From: Balanoglossus misakiensis
Taxonomy: Eukaryota > Hemichordata
Assembly (NCBI GenBank): GCA_040954595.2
Contig: CM082580.2
Coordinates: forward strand, 12,524,001 to 12,588,000
Reading direction: 5' to 3'
Length of the DNA: 64,000 nt
Positions 1-38,070 of this stretch are shown piece after piece. Under the pieces are notes generated by a model, which was not told the origin of the DNA, made no database searches, and saw nothing but the letters and a program-made list of their open reading frames with translations. Position 1 is the first letter of the stretch. Each line of letters begins with the position of its first letter. The translations under genes and the position numbers were made by a program.

Positions 1-247
1 GCCAGTTTTGATATCATTACCACCAGATGCAAGACATACAAAGAGGTAAATCAAATCTGCACCCTTTCAATATAACATTGTTTGGTCTGAGACTGTGCAG
101 TTACTAAAATATGACTTCATTAGGTGTAAGACTTTTCACATGCAATGTAAGGCAACTAAATAAAATGTGAACAGTGTCTAGCAGCAAGTAGGTTATTTGG
201 TAATTCTGATAATAATTGTGGGTTATAATTTTCCTCAAAATTCCCAG

Positions 248-3200
248 CATCAACTTTTCCCACTCAACTGAGGACCCTACAGGAAATGGTGTACAGGGCA
301 CAACAGAATGGTGTTTCTTTTGATCTGAAGAAGTTGGAGTTCTTTGTAAAGAAACATGTACCGGATCTGTATAGTTTGATCTATACAGCACTAGTTGACC
401 CAGCAACATCGACACAAAGAAAAAAACAACAAGAGATGAGAGTACTGGCCACCTTAAATTTACTCACATTTTACAGGTGAATAATTTTGTTTCTTTTTGT
501 AGCTTATTTACATTGTTGTGTTCACTGAAACACACCCAATGGTCAGTTGTTTAAAACTACTTGAGTGTACCAAAATCTCAACCTATTTCTTTTCAATCAT
601 AAAATTAGATCACAGAAGACAAGCCAGTTCCAAGAGGCCATGGGATTTTATTTAACCATGCAAGGGTTGTCACAGGAAGCCCTGGATATGTGTCGGGTGT
701 TGGGTCTCTCACAGCACTCAAGAACCTTGGGGAGGAAGAAACAAGTAATTTCCAAAGAACACAGGAGAAATGTGCAGACATTCATTAAGAAGAAGTTACA
801 AGTAGGTTTTTTATATTAAAAGGAAATTTTGCACTTTTTCAGAGATTTAATTTGCACTTTTTCAGTGATTTAATTTAGTGAAATATACATGTATTTATAA
901 ATGAGTTTCATTTTTGAGTTTACCCAAAAGCCAGAAAGAAAAGTTCAACACCCATTTAAGTGAAAATCAATGTTTTTATTCCTTGACGTTTAATGTAAAA
1001 ATCCATCTCTTTATAATAATTTATGTAGTAAGGTTAGTTGTAAATAGAAAACATACCTGTGTGTGAGTCTATCTAAAACACATTGGTTATGGAGACCAGG
1101 CTACATGATTGCTATCCTAGCTTTTACAAGATGATGCTCTTTTTGTACAATGTCATTCATGTTCCAATTTATTGTATAGTCAATCTATGACAGTCATAGG
1201 GGTGTTATGCATGATGTCCTATAATTACAAAGTCGTACACCTTTTACCTTTGACTCTTTTTATTTTGATTCCAAGGAAAGAGGAAAGACATTCATCCTGG
1301 CATTAATCGACGACTTCCATAACATACATGGGTTTAAATCGATGGCTTCTGGCCATAAGGACCTCAAAACCAGTAAGGCAGTACACATGGCGACTACAAT
1401 GTTGGATATTCTTCCAATTGAGCCACTCAATCTGCCAGATGATGGATCTATGCACAGGTAAGGGTAAAACATATTAATGATTACCTTATGACAGTCTTTG
1501 CAAAAATAATATACTGTATACATGTTTTACAGTTTTCTGAACAATACAAAAAGTATAATAAAACAACTGTACTATTTGCGTCATACGTATACTATATATA
1601 CATGTGGACATGACAAAAATGTTCTTTTTACTTTGCATCCAGGACCATATTCATATACGACAAAAATGGCAAACAAATTCCAGTACGAGGAGGGATAGCA
1701 CCCCATGTAATGAGGAGAGAATTTAAATACTTTATGAAAGATTATTCCATGAGCTTTTTGGAATCTTTACCATCTACCTTTCATAAGCTTAACACTCAAC
1801 ATGCTATCTCATCATTGAAGAATATGAGGTAAGGTCCCACCGTTGTCCGATGCCACCAAACATTTGTGTGTTCGTTCGGTCAGTCAATCAATCAGTCAGT
1901 TACAGGAAATACAACAGTACTGTAATAAAATTAAAGTCTTTTATGATGTTACATTGTTTATCATGAATGTTTCCCCACTAAATAAAGAATGCAAAGTTAT
2001 ACTTACCAAATAAACCACATGTACTTAAGCAATAAAACACCCCCAGCCATGGTATATCACGAGATTTTGACCAGTTCACGACATATACGCACGAGCGATA
2101 GCGAGTGCGTATATGGAGTTGAACTGGTCAAAATCGAGTGGTATACCATGGCTGGGGGTGTTTTATTGCTATTATATTATGCCAGTATATTGAAACTTTG
2201 CATAAAACATTTTAAAAAGGCATTTTCTTTAACTATGATATATGACTGTGGTATATGGCTAATATATCACGGTCACGTGTCGTGTCTCGACCAATCAAAT
2301 AGCGTGATTTACACCATCAATATACTGGTATAATATAATACATATTTTATCACCTTTGTATTTCTGATGTAAATCACACCCAGTGAATCTGAAAAAGAAA
2401 TTAGAGAATGTAACTGTCTGTTGCAGTGAATGAATATAATTGTTGATGTAATTTCTTTGCTCTAGCATTTACAACCTTTGCTCAATTCTCTTTTGTTTTT
2501 AATTTTAAGGCCATATACTGACATTGATGCAGAAGAATTGCACACCCTTGACACAACCATTCTGATTGATGAGATTGAACAGCAACTAAAGAATAAAGAT
2601 GACCTGTACAACCTGTGGACCATGCTTCTCAATTTGCCACAACTGAAGACATACACTTCACAGCATGCTATTTTGGCACCAGGTGATTGGCCAGTGTGGT
2701 ACTTTGGGAAAAAAATCATCGCCTCTTACAATGAAAATGACACAGTTGTCCCAAGAGAAGTTCTTTCTTTCATACCTACTGTTGGTCAATTTCATATTGC
2801 TTTAAATGCATCCCGTGATATTGTTATCTGTTCAAAGTTTTTTTTCCAGTTACTGTGCAATGGAGTCTTTGATAAGCGTTTTATATTAGCTGCCTTGCCT
2901 AAACCCTACAAGGTCTCACTCTGTATTTTTCTAGCATTCAGTGGTTGGGTTCGCATCCGTCGTTATGTAATTGGAAAACTGACTGTCTGTAAATCTGTTG
3001 AAGTGCAATTCTTGCTTTTTCTTCTTGATGAATTAATCCCGCTTGTTTATTTACATTACCCTGTTTTTGTTCAAGGTAATGACAGAAAGATGTTACTGAA
3101 TGTCATGAAACGCCTGGAAATCTACTTCATCATAGCCAACAGACATCACTACAACAAATCTTTGCTGAGTTTGCTTTCTGATGACCTATACCACACATCA

Positions 3201-5027
3201 CACTTACCCGGTTACACAAATCTGACACAACACCACCAACATATCATCACTGAGAAGAAAGTGGAGCTCTTTCACTCATCACTTCGACACCACATACAAC
3301 CACATGATGATGGCAACACAATACAAAGACAAGCACACATGCTACACTATACAAAGCACAACATTCTAATTCAAGAATTCTTACAACTGCACAACCATGG
3401 CAAAGACGACTATGACCTGACACTGTTAGCTGGCAGAAGTGCTGAGACACTACTTGACATTGTCAATCAGGTTATGAAATCTGCAGCTGAACACCGACCC
3501 ACACCAATTAACAATGGAACATATCACCTCCCAACATTCAATGCAGACATCACATCAAAATGCCTACCGCTGGGTTTCAGGTGGTCTCACCAACACCGAC
3601 CAAATGAAGACCTCCTGTGTGACAGTCCAACCTGTTCAACCTCTTCTTCTTCCAATCTTTGCAAACGTCTCACCTGTGGCCACACATATCACATTACCTG
3701 CCTCAGTCAAACTGGCTGTTCTATTTGTTCCCCTTTCCTAACAGCTGAAGTTGTTCGCCTGTCTAACAGCTGGAATGAGGGCATTGTGAAGGAAATGCCA
3801 CAACGGCCTCCACAAGAGTCCACAGAGACAGAGCACAGTGATGGCTTTACGTCCACTTCACACACACATGGGAAAGAGTACTACCTAACAACACAATTTG
3901 AAGATGACATCAAATCTCGTGCAGCTTTAATACCACAAGTTAGAACTGGTCAATACCAAAACCACCAACACAGGGAGATGAGTACACACACTACATGCAC
4001 CTCCAATGCTGGTTTCTCCAATGTTTCTTCTTCAACACAACTTCCTCAGCTATCTGTTCTTTCCCCCACTGAATCACAACAAGCACAGACACCCAACTCA
4101 AACACCAATAATGTTCAACAAACACAAACACCATCACTGCCAGCACAAACATCTTCTCCCTCATCAAATGATGATACACATTTACAACAATCACAGACAT
4201 CCAACCTATCGACCAGCGGCGGAGAAACACAACAATCACAGACATCAGCACCTCCAGAACCCACAGCCACATGCAGTCACTCCACTTTTACTCACAAACA
4301 GACACAAATACAAGAAAACACAAACAAACAACTTCATAAATATTCTCACTTACGACATTTGGTTTGGTTGAAACCAAAACCACAAATGCACGGCACCATT
4401 AATTACTGGCTATGTCACTACATCATTTCACAAGGAACAATACACTCCAATAATGTACGTTCAGGCAGCAATGCTTGCACCTTGATTTGTCTACTGTTTG
4501 CGCAATGGTTTTACCAAAGATGTCCTACAAATATGCTAACTACATCGACAGTGTTACCTCAAGAATGGTTGGCTGGATTCATTATGTCGTGCGTTCGTGG
4601 AAATGATGTACATGATGTATACCGATTAAATGCAATTCACAACTCATTGAACCTTTCACCATCAGAGGCAATTAAAGTGCTAGGAAACAAATTAAATTTA
4701 CAATTTCAGTCAAATGAAATTGGACCGGTTTATACTTGTCACAGGTCAGAACCGAGGCGAGGGTTATTAGAGTTTTATTTTGGTTATTGTTTAACCAAAA
4801 GACAAAGTGCATTAATATATGTTAGAAATGAAATGTCGGTGTTATTTATAGTGAACCAGGGCAACATTCTGCTTGTAGATTCGCATAGTCACAGAAATAG
4901 TCAGAGTGGTGCTTTGTTTGCCCAAGTTAAATATTCCAATGCAGTTGATTTGTTGAGATGGTACGACAACTTTATTGGCATTGATGCAGAGTATCATATC
5001 GGTACCGTAACACTAATAGGATTTTAA
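248..5027 (+). CDS. Partial multi-exon gene: uncharacterised RING-finger protein with possible C-terminal cysteine peptidase (transposon-like family)
   Basis: Exons read as 248-476, 609-801, 1276-1457, 1643-1828 and 2510-5027 (stop 5025-5027). All junctions are GT-AG and keep one frame, giving about 1,100 residues. The first visible exon begins mid-protein, so the 5' end lies left of the window. The last exon alone encodes about 840 residues. It holds a RING-like finger around 3611-3738 (a CX4C pair, then CGHxxH, then paired Cys), a Ser/Thr/Gln-rich linker (about 3800-4340), and a C-terminal segment with GSNACT (Cys codon 4476-4478) and DSHSH (4878-4892) that could supply Cys and His of a papain-like peptidase. 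The N-terminal half resembles, from memory, large lineage-expanded invertebrate proteins thought to derive from transposons. Function is unknown; the peptidase idea is inference. The exon structure argues for a transcribed gene rather than a raw element. Confidence 0.68.
2029..2169. mobile_element. Fold-back (MITE-like) element 1
   Basis: Two arms of about 64 bp (2029-2092 and 2105-2169) are almost perfect inverted complements around a 12-bp loop, so the whole element can fold into one hairpin. It lies in the intron between exons 1643-1828 and 2510-5027 of the leftmost gene. No coding capacity is seen, so it would be non-autonomous. Confidence 0.8.
2170..2340. mobile_element. Short TIR element 2, abutting element 1
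   Basis: The ends 2170-2193 and 2317-2340 are inverted complements at 23 of 24 positions, flanking an AT-rich core with a CCAATCA motif. The element starts at the base after element 1, which suggests a composite or one element inserted at the edge of another. It is non-coding. Confidence 0.65.
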
Positions 5028-5301
5028 TTTTGCAACTGATAACAGATATAGAAATATGTAAATACCTGTAACTTATAACTTATGATCATATTTATTACCA
5101 AATCTTGACAAAGTCAATAATAACAGTTTCTATCTTGTAAGTACTGAATTAGATACTTCAGAGCAAATGTATAGTTGAGAAGATATCTGCAATTAAATAC
5201 GAGGGGGAAAATCAATTATATCTAAGCTTACCTTCATCAATTCAAGTTGAGAGTTGACCATCCATAGTTGTCATAGTGACCTTGTCTCTGTTGTTTCTGT
5301 A

Positions 5302-5307
5302 AATAAA
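5302..5307 (+). terminator. Candidate polyadenylation signal of the leftmost gene
   Basis: AATAAA lies 275 bp after the stop codon. Another AATAAA-like hexamer lies near 5465, so the true 3' end is not fixed. Confidence 0.4.
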
Positions 5308-6940
5308 TAATGGGCAGTGTACATTAAGGAATACATAGCAAATGTTTTGAATTGCTTTGTTTATGTAAATATGTAATTTTGGATATTGATGTTTTCAGAG
5401 AAGTGGTCGATTTAATCTACATGTATGTACATAATATAGATGGGAAATGATCATATATTTTTATAATAAATATTTTCGTTATTTATACATTGGATTTTCT
5501 CTTTGATAACATCTCTCATACCAATACAATCACAATTAAACATAGCACAACAACCACCAGACTCACCTCGTTTATGTTTTCCGTAGTACCGGTAGACGGA
5601 ATCGATATTCTAATTTATTGGAACATGGTGGAAGCATCTATAGGTGGTGCCATATTGGTATAGGTCGCACCGTAGTTGACAGAGCTCAGAAAATTCTAAG
5701 TGCTGTCAACTACGGTGCGACCTGTGATATTGGCGCAACTAACAGAACGCCAAGACTCTATCGGCCATGAATTTACCAAGTTTCATCTCAAGGGCTACGG
5801 CCGATCCGCGAAATGCGATCCGCAGCTATGTTTTGAAACCAAAGACAAACATGCAAAACACTGTGGGTAAACACTTTCCCGCGGCTACACCGTTTCTACT
5901 ACAGAGTTTACCGAGTGACAGTTTGTCCAATCATATTATCAAAAGACGTAAGAAATAACAATAATAATATATCTGCATTGGCGTTACCAGATTGCAGCCG
6001 AAACAACTTATAGAAGGTAAAACTTGGCCAGACTCCTGGCTAGACGCGTATCAGCTGGTTGAAAACACTCGCCCACATTGTACTTCCGGTAGCGCATGCG
6101 CAGAACGTTTGTCGCCCCTGTGCGCTACACCCGATATTGCGCTATTCGGCCTACAAAGATTTGTTCCACTTGACAAGACATTTCAACTCAGTTAGCCTAT
6201 TTAGGCGTATTTGGAAATTCAACCAACTTTTAACAAAGTTAGTCAAAGTACGACTTAGGCAGACCCAATGTGTGTAACTGTCCACGCAAAGTTTGGTGCA
6301 GTGAGAATTAGGGCCTGCTAACTTTAATCTGGGTTGAAGCTATTTTGCTATAAAACTGTAATACAGATAAGTGGTGTTAATTTCCGCAGTCCATCAGTAT
6401 AAACGTCCACTCTTTCTCAAATGACAAGAAGTGTGTATTTTGAAGGGCAAAATGTCGCTGTCATTATTTTGAAAATACTGAACAGGGTAGGGGCAGTACC
6501 ATTTTCAACCCCTAGGCCTACTTGTAAACAGAGAGATCACAACACGACGTCACGCACACATATGCATGGTTTATAATCCCCCAAAAAAATTATAATGTAA
6601 TCATTTAAAAGGGGAATTCAAGATCAAACATAAATGACAATAGTTCTGATGAAAACTGAAATCAAATTGTCAACTTCGGATATGTGTGGTAAATTAGTGG
6701 TCTAACTGCCTGGCCATTTCCTTTGTAATCGATCGCTGCCAAATTCATTGTCACTTACAGCAATAAATAATCTAAAGTGCAATAAAACAACGTGGCATTC
6801 TGGTTTATCACGTGACTGTTTTTGTCATATATCAGGACGTCACCCAACATATGCCAACACAAACACAAAGTCTTGCTTCGGTCAAGTTCCAGTTGTAGAC
6901 ACACGACGTTCTGGGTTTGCTATTGTGCACGTGACTTCAA
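5308..6940. other. Intergenic region, no gene seen
   Basis: No reading frame here shows family features or fits a splice model. Frames near 5767-6277 lack domains, signal peptides or recognisable homology. The only notable structure is the perfect inverted repeat at 5662-5723. The right end may contain a 5' UTR exon of the next gene, ending at a donor after 6943. Confidence 0.55.
5662..5723. repeat. Perfect 21-bp inverted repeat with 20-nt loop
   Basis: Arms 5662-5682 and 5703-5723 are exact reverse complements separated by 20 nt. Pairing does not extend outward, so the transcript would be a 62-nt hairpin on either strand. It could be a transposon remnant or a small-RNA hairpin. Confidence 0.85.
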
Positions 6941-7061
6941 GTGGTGAGTAAGAAACTTTATGTTATGTACACTGAAATACACCGATTTTTCAGAGAGTGC
7001 GGCGTGGCCTTCTAATATTTCGTTTTACATATTTTTTCCAGACGAGTGGATTGTACTAAAG

Positions 7062-7673
7062 ATGAATTCCGCATGCTGTGTAATCTTCATCATGACGTTC
7101 ATCGTCACCTGTAACTGTGCCTGTTATCCGAGTGGAAGTGAGTGAACATTTAAAAAAAAAAAAATGAATACCCAAATGAGCTGTATGCCAAGTTCAGCCC
7201 AAAACACTACGAATAAATGTGACCAGGGTTTATATAACGAGACGACAATTCCTTGTTTTTATTAACTTGCAGCGAATAACTTGGAAGGGCCCCTCTGTGT
7301 TCCAGAGGAAACTTGGATGTCGAATTGCTTCCGCTGCTCATGTGATGCCTCCGGATGGAATTATGAATGTTGCTCGTAAGGACGTTACATTTGGTTATGT
7401 CGATGACGCAAAAACAAAGCCGTTTGCCTCAACGTGGGGGAGGGAGGGGGAGGGGATGAGAGAAAGAGTAATTTGAGAAATAACATTATTGGGCCGCATC
7501 TAACAATATGATCTTCTCATGTTTGCTTTTATTCTTCTCATTCTAGTCCACCTTATCCGGTTTTCGACCGCACCATATGCAAGTCTACTTTCGATTCTAC
7601 AACGTGTGAATATGAAGTGACTCCAATCGGCAACTCCGACGAAGAATGTGAAATCCATGGGTGGGTGGGATGA
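7062..7673 (+). CDS. Beta-microseminoprotein-like secreted protein, copy 1
   Basis: Coding exons are 7062-7137, 7273-7375 and 7547-7673, giving 101 residues. Junction phases are 1 and 2. The start is the first ATG of an exon that seems to open at an acceptor before 7042; a 5' UTR exon may end at 6943. The first 20 or so residues are a hydrophobic signal peptide. The mature part has about ten cysteines in the family order: a Trp then CxxCxC, a paired CC ending the middle exon, then Cys, TCxY and a C-terminal Cys before HGWVG. Vertebrate beta-microseminoprotein (PSP94) is a small secreted protein of mucosal and seminal fluids, and invertebrate roles are unclear. Length, Cys pattern and the WVG end fit well. 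A paralogue follows 2 kb downstream on the same strand. Confidence 0.85.
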
Positions 7674-7828
7674 TCTCCGAGTCAACAGATGGTCGAGTCT
7701 TTCCGTTGGTATATACACGTTTGTGCCTTGCCTTCCAGCGTGTGTTATCATTTTCAAACCGATTTGAATGACGTAGCCATCATTTCCAATTTATGTATAT
7801 TTCACGACTGAAAAAAGCTGAAGAACCG

Positions 7829-7834
7829 ATTAAA
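7829..7834 (+). terminator. Candidate polyadenylation signal (copy 1)
   Basis: ATTAAA lies 156 bp after the stop codon of the first microseminoprotein-like gene. It is the common variant hexamer; position is the only support. Confidence 0.3.
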
Positions 7835-8815
7835 GTAACACTGAAATCTCAGGAATGTTGTTAGTGTTTGTGTTCGGCTTTCGCATCGCAATATACTGTA
7901 CTGAACGACAGGTCATTTGGAAGTCAATTCGGTCACCTGTTTGCTGGTACTTGAGGGCACCAGATGCCAGTCATTGTCACCAAAACGCTAGACAAGTAAC
8001 GAGAGCGTTTAGTGAGCCAATCAGTGTCTTGGACAAGCGTGAGCGATGATCTTATTCCGCATTATCCAATTAACGTGTTTGTCGCAAATGTAAATCCAGG
8101 GTTGCTAAAACTAGACAACTAGGCTACACTCACTATGATGATGATGATGATGAAAGATCTTTACCAGAACACGCGACATTTAGTGTACTTCCTTCACTCA
8201 ATGCAACTTTCAAATAAAATCGATTTCTTTAATGTCGACGATTCACAGGATCCAAACGACATTGAACGCTTAGAGGTCAAATAGACAATTGTTAATTTAC
8301 GGCAATCAACCTCTTGATAAGGTCAGAGGTTTATTAAATCAATCATCATTAATAGACGGCTTTGTCCTCGCCCAGCTCACTAGGACCTAATTTCAAAGTC
8401 ATGATATTGCCGACCGGCTGTCACGCGTATGCCCAGACGGTGTGGCGTGAATATTTTGCAATTGTTTAAATGAATGACCAAAAAACTTTCTCTAAATAAG
8501 CGAACAAAATCCTTCACATAAATCAGTCGTTATAGTTTGAAACACAGCTGGCACCTTATTACCCCTGCTTGACACCCAATACGATTTTAATTGGCCTAGC
8601 GATAATTACATCGTTATCATCAACACTTTCGAACAACACTTTTGCTCTCGAGGTCTAATTTTCTGAACTTTTGTAAAGAATATTGGGCCACTTCTGGCAC
8701 GTTCCAGCAATTTATTTTCACTCTGTATAAAAATTCATTACCGTTATTGAAGAGAAGTTTTATTTCCTGCGGGTGATTAGTTAGGCAATTTGATCTACTG
8801 GCTTTGTGAGCAGAC
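7835..8815. other. Intergenic region between the microseminoprotein-like copies
   Basis: No gene seen. It contains a short (ATG)6 run at 8135-8152. The frame near 7855-8049 has no recognisable features. Confidence 0.5.
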
Positions 8816-8817
8816 TG

Positions 8818-8824
8818 TATAAAT
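8818..8824 (+). promoter_or_regulatory. TATA box and 5' UTR exon of microseminoprotein-like copy 2
   Basis: A TATAAAT motif lies about 30 bp before the likely transcript start near 8848. A non-coding exon would run from there to a consensus donor (GTGAGT) after 8947 and join an exon starting near 9576, just before the ATG at 9600. The acceptor before 9576 has a weak pyrimidine tract, so this leader is tentative. Confidence 0.45.
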
Positions 8825-9599
8825 TGGATTGTGGACAGCTCACAGCTGTACAGTGCAGGCGGACCACCTCCACAAGAACTCCAAGATCAACAACTCACAC
8901 AATCGTCGTTGACTTATTTAAAACACCAGCCAAATATTTCCTACTTGGTGAGTCTGGCGTTTTATTGTATTAACTTGATCCGTGTTATCAGGATATTGAA
9001 TGTGTACATGACTCGTAATGCACACAGTTTGTTCTGTCCAACGGGCATGAGATCTAAAATCTCAACACATTCTCACCGTCCCTCGTTTAAACGTCTCCCT
9101 GTTCTACTGAAAGTTACTAGCGACAAATAAATCTCAACACCTATCGGAGACGTTATGCATGACTTTTGACGTTTTGGGTGGTGATAATGAAATATTTCTG
9201 TCGTGAACATGTGGGAAATATTTCGCCAAGTTCTTCGGTGACCGCGGCCATTGTCCGAAGGAACTAATCAACAGGTGGTTATCTTGTGTGCCCTCTTTCT
9301 ATCTGACGAAGAAACATGTTCAGCCACTGATTGATTGGCCCATAACAGCTGAAAAAGTCTAAGTAAAAGCATCAGTATAAGTCGATACTCGTGAAATTCA
9401 AGTTATTTATTCAGAACTCAATGACGATTTCTAATGTGGCCTTTCTCATTCTCATGACTCCCATGACAGAACACTTCCACATATTTGTCTTTTCGATTCG
9501 CAAAATAATTCCTTGGCATTATTCTGTATCATTTTTGTGGTGTTTTAACAGCTTGATAGAGTTTGTCTAATACAGTAACTGAAGCAATCCTGAAGAGTC

Positions 9600-10341
9600 A
9601 TGAAGATCGACATGATCGCCATTGTTGTCATGACAACTCTGATTGTCAGCTGTTACGCCAGCTGTGGTTTTAGGGGTGAGTTTTGGTGGCGTTGTTGTTA
9701 TCGCGTTTGTCATTATCATCTCAATTTTTGCAACATCCTAACTATGACTAGGTATCAGAAAAACTCTGATTGAATTACTAGTATATTGTATTGGCCTATC
9801 TATACACAGCCAACTGGCCGCATATTCGAATTCTTTAAAATCACTCTTCTTTCAGGCGTGGAGCCTCCATGTGAACCTGGTGAAACGCACGTTCTGGAGG
9901 AAAACTGTTATCGATGCACTTGCCTGGAAAACGGTGTGACGGAGAAATGTTGCGGGTGAGTGGACTGTTTGGGGTGGTCTCTTCTCGCGAATGTAAAGAA
10001 CAGTGCGCGGCAGATAAAGAAAAAACAGAAAGACAGACAGACAACTGACTGTCGTACCATAAAAGACGCATATGTACGTATGTTGTTGTGCAACTTCTCG
10101 AAGCACGTATTCGCCATGAAGTTTTGTAGATGGAGATCACTCAAGCCTCCAAGAAATACCTTGATACTCTTACAAAAATGACGGTTCTGTTTTTATCTCT
10201 CTTTCAAGACCTGATTATCCTACTTCGATGTCCCCCGGGTGTGTGGTGGGAGAACTGAACACGGTCACCTGTGAATTTGAAGTTGTCCGTCTCCATGGTG
10301 ATCCGGAAGAACCCTGCACAGTGTATGGCTACGTTGGCTAA
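9600..10341 (+). CDS. Beta-microseminoprotein-like secreted protein, copy 2
   Basis: Coding exons are 9600-9675, 9856-9955 and 10209-10341, giving 102 residues. Exon 1 is exactly as long as in copy 1 and the phases (1, 2) match, which shows tandem duplication. A signal peptide of about 20 residues precedes a mature chain of about ten cysteines: NCYRCTC in the middle exon, a closing CC, then GC, TCxFxV and a final Cys before VYGYVG. The mature sequences of the two copies differ much more than their architecture, so the duplication is old or the proteins evolve fast. The family is secreted and disulfide-rich, with no known catalysis. The next gene downstream is RFX6 on the same strand. Confidence 0.87.
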
Positions 10342-10586
10342 TTGGTTCCATAGTGTGTCTTACTAAACTGACTCTTTAAAATCCACACATTTTTCACATG
10401 ATTTGACGAGATACTGCACAACTTATTGTCCAAGATAAAAGTGCGCCACCATACGGTCATTCGAAGACTTAGACGAGACCCTTACGCAAGCATGCGGGCA
10501 TATGGTCCATAATCGGGTCATTCGGGCAAGAGAAACAAAAAATAAGCACCCGACTGGCGTGGCGTAGTATATGTTGATCATTGCCT

Positions 10587-10592
10587 ATTAAA
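10587..10592 (+). terminator. Candidate polyadenylation signal (copy 2)
   Basis: ATTAAA lies 246 bp after the stop codon; support is positional only. Confidence 0.3.
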
Positions 10593-11087
10593 GAAATGAA
10601 AATAATCAAATACACTCATACGCGTCTTTATTAAGAGATTGGCATATCAGCGTGTTACTGCCTTCACGCTGCAATTACCCGGGTCACATCCCCGACTTTA
10701 TCGACGGACAATCGAGATCATGCCACCTCTATGACGCACTTTGATTTCGGAGGAGCTTTATAAGGTAAATGTTAATTATCAGCACCCTGGAGGAATCACT
10801 TATTATTTGCTGAGAGAATTAATTTTCAAATAATATCCAGTTATGCAGGCAAATGACCCATGGGGATCACATAATATCTTGATGATTCTTTTACGATTTT
10901 GAATGGTGTCTGTCAGCATTATATGTACTGTTACAGTGAATGCCTTCAATATTCGAACTTTTCCTGGACAAATGCCAAGATAACAAGATACAATTTTAAA
11001 ATTTCCTGAGGGCGAATTAAAGACACTTTATCGCAGGAGGTAAGCATATGATAATTCTGTCCGTCCGTCCATCCGTTCGCCTGTCTG

Positions 11088-11127
<40 letters not shown>

Positions 11128-12584
11128 CGTCTGCGTGCGTGCGTGCCTGCCTGCCTGACAGACAGACAGACAGACAGACAGTCAGTCAGTCACTTAGATA
11201 GGTAGCCGCCAATACATAGTCTGTGTTCATCGCAATGACGCGGCCTATCACTTTCACTGCAGCCGCCCAACCAGACGTGTTAGGCAACACCTATTGTTCA
11301 GGGGTGTGAAGTACCCGGGCTCGGAAGAGTTGAGGTCACGAAAAGCCTTTCTACACCAGCTCTATCCTTTCTCCTGGATTTCTAACATACATATGTCTGT
11401 GACCGAAAAGCGAAGGAAGTTCGATTGAGGGCGAGGAGCAAGGCAGTGGTCATATCCCTTGAGTAGCAAAACCCAAGTACTTCAGGACAATAGATGGTGC
11501 TTGACACAACGAAAGGTTGGCTGGAAAGGACAGGAGCGAGAAAGTCGCCCAAAACTGATCTACCAAAAATAACAAATTAAACCAGATTTTTAAGAGAACC
11601 CGTTGTACTTCTATTCACCGAATCAAAGTAAATCATCATTAAGAACAGCAAACAAGTCATCGTTCTCAGACATCGACGGAATCCCATTGACAGAAATAGT
11701 GTTTGCATCCCCGCCGCTTGTTGACAACATTCAAAGCGTGTTGACGGATATGCTCTCAATTCATGCGAACAGTTATATAGAGCAGGCATCTCTTCACCAC
11801 GACTGTCAGCTTTCCACCCATGGACTGAGGTGGGCTAGCGTTGTATCGAATTGTGTGTGTTTAATCATTAACTTGGTGCAGTCGCACGCTTGTACACCAT
11901 GTGGTTACACATTACCTGGGCCTTATACCTGATTGGCTGGGCTGCCGTGTAGAGATAGAGCTTGATAGCTGCTATCGCAGAGCTGGTTGACTTACACAGG
12001 ATATTTGTTTTTCTCGGCGATACTAGTCGAGTTGCATTCCGTCTTTTAATATTCAGAAGTGTGTACATTTGTCCGTGTGACAGAAACTGTCTCCCGAGCG
12101 AGGCCTTTGTTCGGAACACATCGCTGGCGGTACAAGAGCTACCGTCCCTTGCCTGGTTTCTCACCAACCTGTGAAGTCTGTTACCAGACGGCAAAGGAGA
12201 CCCAGTTCGCCTCCCGCTTTCTGAGTCGACATCGTTTGCTGTTCCGTTTGTGTGTGTCTGTGTCCTTTTGTCGTCGACACTGCCGTGTACACGTACATGG
12301 TTTAGGCGCCGATATTGTGGCGGATTGCTTCCTCCCGTTGACACCGTACAACGTTTGCAGTCTCGTCGGAGGATGAAACTGGGGAAGAATTTTTAACGAC
12401 GTTTCACGAACAGCGTGCGTAATATACCCCTTCTACTACTCATAACAGACGGCGACGTCAACAGTTTCATATCCTACCATCAAGGTGTTGAACCGAAGGA
12501 CGGATTCCCTCCGGCGAAACTCAGACAAGCCCCGATATATATACATCGCAGTTTTTGACGAGCTGCTTCATCGCCCTGTGCGAA
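10593..12584. other. Region upstream of RFX6
   Basis: No coding exon could be supported. The frames at 11603-11932 and 11868-12344 lack homology and look like chance. The region holds a compound microsatellite at 11060-11192 and ends in the presumed RFX6 5' UTR and promoter. A TATATATA-like run near 12534 sits close to the start codon, but I cannot place the transcription start. Confidence 0.5.
11060..11192. repeat. Compound microsatellite
   Basis: Consecutive short runs of CCGT, CTGT, (CT)n, GCGT, CTGC, GACA and GTCA units cover about 130 bp. Each block differs from the next by one base per unit, consistent with stepwise slippage and point change. Confidence 0.85.

Positions 12585-38070
<25,486 letters not shown>

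Noticed and set aside
11868-12344. 158-residue minus-strand frame
   Set aside because: It has no start context, domain, splice partner or recognisable similarity, and composition looks random.
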